Part shown: in pieces, positions 26,901-38,400 of the stretch
Position numbering within the stretch: the stretch's first letter is position 1
How the letters are laid out: every line of letters begins with the position of its first letter
Assembly: GCF_042242105.1 (NCBI RefSeq)
Contig: NC_092024.1
Location: 3,109,501 to 3,173,500, forward strand
Reading direction: 5' to 3'
Source: Pempheris klunzingeri
Lineage: Eukaryota; Chordata; Actinopteri; Acropomatiformes; Pempheridae
DNA length: 64,000 nucleotides
Notes under the pieces: generated by a model
Databases searched by the model: none
Seen by the model: only the letters and a program-made list of their open reading frames with translations
What the model was told of the DNA's origin: nothing
Made by a program: the position numbers and the translations under genes

Positions 26901-29900
26901 TCCTACAAGTCCAACCGATATTGACAAAAATCCAGATCCCATCATTACCCTTCCAGATTATTCTTCGAGCCCTCCCTCAGAGCAAATTACTTCGGTCTCA
27001 ACTTTTGCTTCCAGTTCTGTAGAAACGCAACCCACCACAGAGTCACAGGATTCAGACTGGCCACCCCTTCCTGAACCACTTGATACCACGCCTATATACC
27101 ATGCCGATCTGGTCCACTTTGACTTAGTCATGTTGACTTCTTTAGATCAAGATGATCTTGACTCAGTGTTCATGGACCCTGAACCAGAGCCTTTTGACCT
27201 GAGTGTTGACTCTCCAACTACTATGGAGGACTTAGATCCACCCATCTACCAATCAGATCCAAGTTCACCCCTACCCACTGTTGCTCCTGCCACACTGTGC
27301 CCCTTGGATCCGGCACAGTCAGCAGAATCTGTGGAGCATTGCTTAGCTCACATGCCTCAGGATGTAGTCTCACAATTACATGATGTTGCACTGCCACAAA
27401 TCACCGTCACAATATCCCCTCCTAGTTCAGTATCTCCCGATACGTCACTGGAAATGGACTTTGGACCTGCAAGTCCAGATCCTCTTCCACCAGATACAGA
27501 TCCCTCATCACCAGATCTCGAAGACGTACGTTCAGTGGACCTGCCACACACAGAGCCAGATGATGTAATTGCAGAAACATTGGAGTGTATTGCTATATCC
27601 CAGGAGTTCGAGGAACTTGTGGAAGAAGAGAGCCCAGGTAGTCCAGAGAGGTCCTCAAGCGAGCAGGCCTTTCTGTGGTATAGGTGGCAGAGGAGGGGCC
27701 AGAAACGAGAATCAATCCACAGGAGTGCCAGTGTGGAACTCTGGAGTGGGAGATACGAGTACAACAGTGCAGAAATCACATATGTGTCGCTCACTCTGTG
27801 AGCTCATACCTCATTCTCAGCAGACCAAATGTAGCTCAAAGTATATTAATAGGTCATGGTTTGTAGCTGCCAGTATACTGTAGAATAACGTGCCAATCTA
27901 AATGCCATGTGATCATTGGCATTCAAAGCAAGGACTTCCTCCTACACAAACCTGCAGTAATATTCCAGGAAAAAGACTGCATTGGTAGCAGCAAAACTAT
28001 ATTTCAAGGATTGCACCATACTGCAAGAATGTGATGATCAGTGGTGACAAATTTACTGAACAGTCATGCTTCAAAAACACTCACTAAAAGCAGTATGAAC
28101 TTCTCTGTTGTCACTGCAGATGTGAAGTATCTTCCAGGACAGTGCTACTTATTTCAGTGTACCTTTTTTAATCATCAGATATACTAGTAATGAATGGTCT
28201 TGTTCAGTCGGTGTATTCCATCAAAGAGATTTTACACATCTGTTTTAAGAGACTCTCTTGGAGCCCTGTTATAGACTACGGACAAGATGGCTTAACATGT
28301 ACAAGGTCCTGACAATCCTGCAGTGATGATGGAAACTTTCCTTTCCTTTACTTATTTTGAACTCTCTATTTATTGTCACTCTAGAGTTGAGTGAAGAAAA
28401 TCTTGGCAGTTATCATATAACTATAAGGACATGCTGTTTACTATGTGAGCCGTTTGATGAACTCTGCACTTATAAGACATAAGTGATAATGATACTGTGG
28501 AATGATGTTTGCACAATCCTAGATGGAGCTGGAACACTGTACTGTTCATTTGTTGGGAAAATAACTCAAATCATTCTCAAATATAATCACAAACCAGTAC
28601 AGATATAGTATGTAGCCACAATGGACACCCAACATCAAGTTACTTTTATGCACATACACAATACTACCAAATATACAGCACATATACACACATCTTTGCT
28701 GAACAATAAGTATAAGGATGCATTTATTTAACGATACACAAATATTGATTTAATTTGTCTGATCATTTGTCTATAGTAATGACAGGCCATGTTGAGAGAT
28801 GACACTGTATTTTTTATTGTAAGATATCATCTTAATGCTCAGGAATCAAAGACTGAATGTAATGCAACTGGGACGTAAGTGTAAAGACATGTTGAATCGT
28901 GTTCCTTCCAGGAAAGAGGTGTACATCTTGTGGCATTTTCTAATAAGTGTGACACTGAATGATGAAATTATGTTGTAATGGTGCATGACAGATGGCCTCA
29001 ATGTTTTGTGCATTTCATATACAGTGCCTCATTGTAAGTATTCAGTTCTCTTCATAGTTTCATTTTGATATTCAGTGCAAAGAAAAGGAGCCTCGATACC
29101 CCAGAAGATGCAGAATTGTGTTACCAGCAATGAACAGCTAAAAAGCCAGGCAAATCACAAGATATATCTGTGCTATCTGTCCAATTAATGGGCTTTATAT
29201 GGAATCGCCCACTGAAGTCTGTGCTCTAATAAAGTACGCTGGAACAAAAAGAATCTTTCAGCTGAACATCAGTGAGCTGGCAGAAAAGGATTTTCCTGTG
29301 TTTTGAATTGAAAATGTGCAGAGCACTTTATGAAAGTTTGGTAAATTGAATCTGAAAGGTTTTCAAAGAGGTAGGAAGTTAATTAGGTTGTATTGTTGTA
29401 TTCATTTTGCTCAACTCACCAGCATAAAACACACAATCCCCCTCCTCCCTGGACCCCGTCCATGTTTAACTTTTCAGTTGCTATCTACAAGTAGCACATG
29501 ATTTAACCTGTAGTGCAGAGGCATTATGTTTATTCATAAAATAAATTGCTTCAAGATTTAGTCATACAATGAATATTGCCATATAACAAGTGCCATAAAA
29601 CTCCTGTGAACTTTGAAACAGAGCGAACAGAAAGATAAACAGAGCGCCTCGTTCATCACTTACACCTCTGATGAGCACTTGTTGCCAACAGTCTTTAACA
29701 GAATGTTATTTTCCTTTTGTTGATTTAAGACAAAATATATCGAAGTGTGCACTCTTAACCTATTATAAATCACAAACCCCTTTATTCAGGTGGCATACTG
29801 CTATTTAACACTTCAGCCACATTTACATTGAACTTTAACAGTTTCTCTATTTTCAAGTTTTTGCTGGTCATTTGATTGGTTTGTGTGGTTCACAAAAGAC

Positions 29901-31551
29901 CACACATGAGCATCACTGCTAAACCCAGGAATTACACTAAACCCTGGTGGGAGTCAGCTTTCATGGCTTTAAAAGTGGTTATTGTAATGACGTTTCTTCT
30001 AAGAGTGTATCAGTTTCAGATCAGCGGTAAAACCATGTTGGCTCAATAAGCCATGTCAGGTGATGTGTGTTGACCTATTTACACCAACCTCAAACACAGG
30101 TTACTGCAACTTTCAACTTTCATTGATGAAAAACAGAATAGCACAAAACAGTACTGTGAAATAAACAGTATTAATTAATTGTACCCTTTCCAAAATGACC
30201 TTAGTCACTCTGATCAAGGTGTTCTGCTGAAACATGAACCTTCCCTTGAAGGCATTTTTAAGGAAGACTGTTTTTGTTCCTTCTTTGTTGTGATTTTTCC
30301 AAACAGAGTTATTTTGTTATCCACCCTGTTGTGCAGGTTGATAGCCTGCACTGTGTAATGTAAATACAGTAGATTGCACTTTATATTTGGGCAGATCTGC
30401 CCACTTTTCTGAATATCCACCCCACTCCCTTGTTTTCAGGGATCCAGTTCTGCCTTCCCTCCACCTGCAGCATTGATCGGACTACCCAGCAAACCCCAGG
30501 TAACCCTGCTACCTGGGACATCCGCCATTGCTCCGTCTCGATGTGAGAGATGTCATTTCGTGATCAATGTCTTTGTTGAGCTTTCTGATCTACAAATAAG
30601 AACAAAACAGACCAACAGACGAAGCAGTATCAAAGGGGAAGGCTGCATAAAGAAACATAGCGGGAGATCACGTTCCCATCAGAGACAGCGTCATAGTTTT
30701 GCCCCTCCCTATGTGCAGTACAACGTCACAAATACAGAGTCAATACACAGAATCCAAAGAGAACAAATTAAACAGGAGCAAAAGGGAGGCTATGTTCCAC
30801 ATAAAGAAAATAAGATAGAATAATAATATATAGACACTGGGGGGCAGGGGGCTGCCCCCATCAGAGGCACCATCCAATTATTTCTCATTCCTGTACAGCA
30901 CAGAATCACTAACACTTAAGCACTTATCTCCTGTAATCTGTTTAACCCCGTAATGAAATCACTTTAATCACACACTTAGAATTGAGTTTCCTTCGTCCTA
31001 TTACAAACTGAAATGTTGTTTGCTGATTTCCATATTTGTAACCAGGTTTCTTCATCAATGTCTATGTTCAAGTTCTTATTACAATCTTTGGGCCTGAATG
31101 CACGTTTACCTTTATCACATTTAGAAAGTGCTCCATACCCAAGCCCCAGAATACCTTTCTTCCTTCCAACAGAGACTATGATCTCAAGCTGAGAGGGTTG
31201 AGAGATGTTATTTTGATGAAACAAGAGTCGTCCTAGATTATGTCCAAATAATCTTGATCTGCAATTAATCCCATATTCACACCTCAAGAAAGCGAACGTG
31301 GCCATCGCACCCAACACAGCTAGACTGACTGGAGGGTGTAGTCGCTCCACTATACCTGCACTGCACCCCAACTTTAAACTTCTCAACCATCTTCCTTGGT
31401 TATTAGAGAGACTGTAGACGGCAGAGCTGAATTGTTAAAAGCGCTTTCTCTGCTGTGGCTTGACATATTTATAGCATCACTTTCTGAAACCTGCCTTCCA
31501 ACATCCTTCCATCCCAAAGTCTGCAATATCACACGAGCACGCATACACACT

Positions 31552-31615
<64 letters not shown>

Positions 31616-32429
31616 GCCCTTTGGACGTTTCTATTATTAGCCTCAATTGTGCATTTTAGTGATCCATCTAGTTGACAAGGGGCCTGTTTGTTTTCTAGAA
31701 GGGTGAGGTTAAGACCACAGTGACATGCATCTAACTGGTGACATGCAGACGATATTCAATGAGCCACCAGGAGCAACAGCAGGGGAGTGTCTCCGTTACT
31801 GACTGCAGCAGCCTTTACTGAAAGGCAAACGCGGCAGTGTGACTTTCATGAACAGCAGGACAACATCTGAGGTACTACAGGCGATGAAAAGCATGTCCTT
31901 GATCCATGCATCAAGAGGAGCTGGCCATGAAATGACTTTATTTGCTGCCACAGAGTTTTAGCTCTCAGTGATTAATCACAATGCTCAGGACATCTCTCAA
32001 CTTTAGCAAAATATCCAGGTTCAGTGAAGTAACTTTGAGTACGGACTTTCTCTGTGTTTTGGTATCCATTGTTGGCTATTTTTATATTCATTTCTTTATT
32101 GTTACTGACTGCAACACTTGCGACAGTGCCAATAATGGAGTTGACTATCCGTCTTCCTCTCCCTCCCTCCCTCCCTCCCTCCCTCCCGCCAGGTCATTTA
32201 CATATCCTTAAAAGCCTGCTGCAAAACAAACTGCTGCATTTCCTTTACAGTGATAAATCCAATCGGGAAGAAAGTCTCTTAACGACGTGTCACTCAACTC
32301 CCCCCTCACCCCCCCCTCATGTTAGCATACAAGCCAGTCCTGATAGATAGAGAGGTCCTAACAGAGATGGAGTGCTTGAATCACTGCCTTTGTGTCTCAC
32401 GTTAATCAGCCTCACTGGCACAGTGGTAG

Positions 32430-32466
<37 letters not shown>

Positions 32467-35400
32467 GTACGCATTTGTATGTGTGTGTTAGAGAGGGAGA
32501 GTGAATGGAGAATAATGATACGATATCTCTATTGTAGACATACCTTTTTTAAACTACTCACTGTCCATACTGTGTCTTGAAACCTCGCTTGCATGCAAAG
32601 GAACATTTTGTTCATCTTGCTGTCATGGAGATGTGTATATATATATATATATATATAAAACAACTAGCACTCCCATTCGGTGGAGTACTAATTCATACCA
32701 GGCTTTCTGCAGTCTGATTGTTAGCCAGTGGCTCCCAAACTTTTTCTGTCATGCCTCCTTTGGAAGCGGAAATATATCTGAATCTATGTTCTCTTCTTCC
32801 CGGTCCACAATCTTTGGCATTTTACTGCCTGACTAAATCTTGCTTGCCTGAAACTTGATAACCATGCTTGTTTGGCTATTGTGTCTTCACAAATGAATGA
32901 ACGACTGAATGAATGAATGAATGAATGAAAAAAATGATGAGCCAGTTTTCATCTTTTGATGCACTCTGCATATTTTGTCCCCCAGTCATGTGTGCTCCTG
33001 TTGGAGCGGCATGCCGGCAGGTCTGAGAGCCACTGATATAAACTAAAATAAAATCTTAAGACTTAAATTTAACACAGGGAGCCTCCACAAGATAATACCA
33101 CTAGATTAGGTAATAACACAGAGCCTTTGCTGATATTGTACTTACAGTAAGTGGTGCACAATTCCTTGCCAAATTTACAATTAATGAACTTACTGTAGTG
33201 TACTACCACAGTGAACCCTGGGCCTTTTTGCCCGGCTGTTAATCCAACCATGGTCGTTTCACTACTTAGCTTAATTTTCATATTTCTGTACTATCATACT
33301 GAATCATTCAGTTGAGGCTGCGGTGGTGTGCATTGCACACAACATTGTTCAACGTTTTGGCTGCAAGCAGTGAGGGAGTGAATGAGTGAGTGAGTGTGCA
33401 CGCACTGGCTGAGTTCACTTGAGATGAAATCTAAATGCTGAGTAATACTGCCGCTGCCAAGATGTGAGTGAGAATTATGACTCCCCTTTGCACGACTGGC
33501 TGGCTAATAATGGCTCTATTTTGGTCCTCCTGCTGAATCATGCCCCTGAATGGGTCATCTCTTCCCTCCCTTGATCTCTCCTCACTCCCTGATTTATCCT
33601 TGCTCTCTATCGCACACAAACCCCAGCTCTCACCTTCCCTTCCTGTCTGCGCTGATCGGCCCTCCTCCTGTTCCCTCCCTTACCTCTGCATCTCTACTTC
33701 CTCCCTCCCTGCCTTCCTTGTTCTTCGCTAATGCATCTCTTCAACCATGAGAAGTTAATTTTGTGAATGGACAGCAGCATGAGTCATTAAGCCCTTGGAG
33801 CAGAATGTGCTTCATAGACCAGACATGTCTAGCTATTTATAAACACAACTAAAATATGGGTGAGAAAGAGGCCAATAGGTGTTGCAGGTTCGAGGCGAAC
33901 CCCTGGCTTTTATTCTCACCAGAAATGATGCTCTTTCCAAAAAGGAATGCAAACAAAAAGAAAATCTTTCCGTTGTGTCAGACAACAGTGTGTTTGCTCT
34001 GTAATTTAGTTGTTAAGGCTACAATGTAATCAGGGTAAAATGCTATTAATTCTACACCACAACTTTTGGCAGACTGCGTGGGGGTGCAGCTCGTTAGAAC
34101 TCAAAATAGATCAGAGTCTGTTCTCATAAGGACTTCCTTAATTGCTTTGTGTGATGTAAGCACTTGTAAGACAGAAACAGAAACACAAAGTTCAACACGG
34201 TTTGCCTCCTTGTTAAGGAAAACGATAACCCATAACTTAACCTGCAGCGTGACTCTACGTTCTTCCTCTTTGCCTTCTTTTCTGTCTTCTGCTCTGGGCT
34301 CCGAGGCACCTGGCACACGCCCAGCTTTGATCAGAACCCACTAAACACGGCTTGTGCTTCAGATGTTTCAGCCTGTAACTACACTGACTGAGCTTTTCTC
34401 TCAAAGCCTTGCTCGAAAATAAAGACCCGTCAAAGCCTAGAAGGCATTCATGACCCATTCCTCAGTCCATCTCTCAGTGGATTAAGTCCATATTTTCATT
34501 TGCACTTGAAAGAAAGTAATCCTCCCTTTTTCTGTCATGAAATGGACAGAATAAGAAGATGAGAGCTGTCAGGCTTCTTTGAGCAGCACCTCCTCACCAG
34601 GATCCTCCACACATGAGCACTGTTGATTACCTCTCTGGTTTTTCACCATCATCCGTGTCTGATGAGTGTCTCTTGTCACAGAGGCTTTGATGTTCTCTGT
34701 TACTCGACTTATGGACTTATTCATAATTTTAAAATATATATGTGCCTAACCTTAAAATGATGCCCGCATTTCCAAGCATTCTCTCCATTATCTGAGCACT
34801 GAACATGAACAAAAGAGGAGGAAAAAGGTTTCTGCATTAGGAGAGAGCACGCTCTTGAACATAAAGCGCTCTCTCAGCCAGGATCTTAGGTCGACAAGAT
34901 GATCGGCAACAAAAGGAAAGTACGAGCATAAAATCCACTTCACAAAGTTGGCCACAAGTTATGCATTTACAGATTTAGCAACATTTTATCAGGCTGTGGA
35001 ACAAATGGTGTTTCTGCCTAATGTCCCACAATAATCACCATGATATATTAGCTCACCCCATATGCTAATGAGGTGATTAAGTAATAAAAGTAAGTTAACT
35101 AAGCAATAATGTTAATGGCTAATACACTGGAAAATACTTCAGCTTGTCACGTAACAAATGGGTAAGGATATGTGGTGTCTGCTGGATGTCTCTGCCTTAT
35201 ATTGATGTTGAGATGCTGAGAGGAATGTCTACATTCACACACAGAACATGTGCCATGTTGCAGTGAAATAAAGATTTTACACTTGGAAGAAAAGCTTTAA
35301 AAAAAAGCAGCTTCATCATCTGAGTGACTGTTAGATTAGAATTATGATTATTACTAATATAGACCCACTCCAACAAACACTATTATTAGGAAATAATCTA

Positions 35401-38400
35401 TAATCAGGAGGTCAGATGGAGAGATGACATGTGTGAAAGAAGATTCTGGTGATATTCTAGGTTTTTATTTATTTTCAGCAAATCCCAACTAAGCAACACA
35501 TTGATCCTGCTGGCACACTGGTTGTCCAGCTTTTTTTTTTCTTTTTGATCCCACATACACCATCCTGCTTTTGTAAATACTAACTAGAGGTGTAAATATG
35601 TGTTTATCCACTTAAAACAGCCCCCAACAAATTTAGCATTTACTCCTGTTTGAGTTTCCAGCTACCTTTTTCCTTTAAAAGTGAAAAAGTGATTTTATGT
35701 CATCAATAGGAACTTAGTGCCACTGGCAGGGTGTGAAAGTCAGAAAGTATTAAGAGATGAAAAAACGCATTGTTGATTTTGATCTTGATGTTGGCAGTAC
35801 TAAAGATATGTAGAATATTTCCTCTTTTACAGGATATACTTTGGTTTTCAGTAGATGAATATGCCTTCATTTGTTTTTACAGGCTGAACTTTCTGTAAAT
35901 ATTACGTTCTTATAGACCAAGTCAAATCATGAAAACATATATTCAACCATGTTTAGTTGAGCTTTAATGACGGTGAATAACTCACTTTATACAGTACATT
36001 TAGAAGTCCATTGTAACTCAATAAGAAAAATGCAGCTTATACATTTTTACAAAATGACTTTTTGAATATTTATGTCTTTCCGCTTTTCCAGCCATCACCT
36101 ACACACCCAGCTACAAGAAGACCCCTCCTCCAGTCCCACCCCGCACCACCTCCAAACCCCTCATCTCCATCACGGCCCAGAGCAGCACCGAGTCCACCCA
36201 GGACGCCTACCACGACGGAAGGCACCCTCACGGTGGGATGTGGGCCCCTGACGGCCTCAGCCTCGGGCTGAACCCAGGCAGGGCCCTCTATAACTCCACC
36301 GACAGCCTGGACAGCACCAAGGCTGTGACCATCGCCATGGAGGCGGCAGGAGTCATGGCTGGAAAAAGACACCCGTCCACAGACAGCCACAGCTCGGTGC
36401 TCACCTGCGACAAGGCCATCCTGGTGTCCAAGGCTGAGGAGTACTTGAAGACACCTCGATCCTCTATAGGGATACAGGTCAGTTTTGTCTGTGTGATGAA
36501 AGGATCTCACCAGGACTGAATGAGCACTAACGCTGTTACAACTCACACACACGTACATTCAACTGAGAAACACTGCTCTCTTTAAAGCAGCTAAAAATAG
36601 CAAGAGTGAGTCATCGTACTGCAATCCATCAATTAAGATTCAACTCAGGCTGGGGCAGGTTTTAGTGAATGGTAGTTCGCTCCATGGTTCATTCACTCCC
36701 TCTCCACTTGCCGTACCTAAAATCTCACGGTCTTCCTGCTCTCCTTCTCTCTCTTTCTCTTCCGTTTTTTCTCTTTGCCTCTCGACACCTCCATCTCTGT
36801 GCGATCTTATCTTGGTTTTGTCTGCCTCCTTCTCTGACACACTAGCTGATGTTCTGGTGTTGCTGATCTCCAGTCTCAGTCTAAAGGTTGCAGATCTGCT
36901 GCAGAACACAGTGAGGAATCTGTATCAGATGACACCATCACCTCAGGGTCATTTATAGTATTTTATCAAAGCAGAGTATCAAACGCACTGTGTCAATTTG
37001 TACCTTTGTTGGTATCTTCTCTAGCCCCATCTAGTAGGAGTAGTAAGTTTGCTTTTCTCTATTTGTCTTTGTTCATATACTCAGTTCTCACCTCTTAAAC
37101 CCGTCTTCATCATCAGTCGAGTCCCCTCATCCATAATCCTCCATAATAATCAGTCTTTCCTCCACATACTTAGCATTTTGTGCCATTTATCCAGTTTTTA
37201 TTCTCTTTCCCACACATAAAATCTATACACTAACACGCCCACTCTCTTGTCTGCTGACTGTCCAATTTGCTCAGTCAAGGGCAAAGTTGAATTTGAAAAC
37301 CTTTCAAATATTTGAAGAAAAAAAAAAGCAGACCGCTTCATTAATCTCATTCTGGAGGTGTTTGAATGTGGTTGGGTGCTATTCAAGTTTCTTGCAAAAA
37401 TAAATCAAGCACACCTTAAAGGGTAATTGCTGCATTTTTTTCCCAGGTGATATTAAGAAAGTTCTTTGGCTTGAGACCAGTCTAACACCCGAATTACAGT
37501 GAAGCCATTGACTGTTGCCATCGGGGGAGTCAGCCAGCGAATAAATGATCCCTTCAAAGTCAATTGATCCTGCTACACTTGCTGCGTTGCATCACACCAA
37601 AACGTAGAGAATATCCAGCAGCAAGTTCTGCTCAGACATTACATTTCAATGTTCTGTGTAAATGGGAGCAATTAAAAATAGCCTCCAGCACATTAGTTGT
37701 AACAGGCCATTAAACTTACATTCTGTAGCTTATCCTGAAGTTACTGTCTGATTTCTGCTGTAAAGTGAGACATAAAACTTCATGTAAACAAGGAATGGAA
37801 ATTCTTTTTTTAAAGTGAAAACTGAATACTTCCGTTGGCTTTTACTGACCACAAAATTAGTGCAGTACAGTTTCCACGTGTGTGTGTGTGTGTGTGTGTG
37901 GAAATCAGAAATGTAAAACATGTAGAATCAGACATCACAGGGAGCATTACTGGGAAATATGTTCATTCAAACTTTGACTGAGCTACATTTGCACTGGGAT
38001 TTGTTTGCTGGGCCATCACAGGTTTTGCCACTCAGAAGAGATTGGAAATAAGCCTTTGGTCTCAGCCTGAATCAGTATAGCCTGCATCTGAGCCATCATT
38101 CATAATACCAGGACACTTAAAATGCTTTGTTTCAAAGACATAGTAGGTGTTTGGGGAGAAATCAGCTGAATGTAAATGCAGTAACCATCCATCCATGCAT
38201 CCATTTTCTATACCTGACTTTGGGCAAGAGGCGGGGTAGACCCTGGTCGCCAGCCAATCGCAGGGCCACATACAGACAGACAGACAGACAACCACTCACT
38301 CTCACACTCACAATTTTAGAGTTACCAATTAACCTAATGTGCATGTCTTTGGATTAGACAAAGACATGCACATGCGTGGGTTCTTTGCGTGGGTTCTTTG

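Larger units (their letters stand above)
27802..29260 (+). other. dlgap2: Putative 3' UTR of the alternative terminal exon
   Basis: An A/T-rich non-coding stretch follows the stop at 27801 and reaches an AATAAA at 29228. It contains no long open frame. Near 29020-29065 the sequence acagtgcctcattgtaagtattcag resembles the terminal repeat of fish Tc1-like elements, so part of this UTR may be transposon-derived. The end point is inferred. Confidence 0.45.
29261..36091 (+). other. dlgap2: Remainder of the dlgap2 intron before the canonical exon
   Basis: No coding exon is recognised. It contains a possible LINE reverse-transcriptase relic on the minus strand (30976-31386), a long (CA)n tract (31553-31613), CCCT, TG and TA repeats between 32156 and 32657, a small hAT-like MITE (32726-33035), and otherwise unique-looking A/T-rich sequence. 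It ends at the acceptor cgcttttccag before 36092. Confidence 0.7.

Noticed and set aside
26643..27794. Antisense open frames under the alternative exon
   Set aside because: They mirror the biased composition of the plus-strand coding frame and lack family features.
25672..27801. Independent intronless nested gene starting at ATG 25672
   Set aside because: Possible but less economical: the frame is open to a splice acceptor in exactly the right phase, and no separate promoter is evident. Not excluded.
31383..31659. Open frames across the (CA)n tract on both strands
   Set aside because: They exist only because dinucleotide repeats lack stops.
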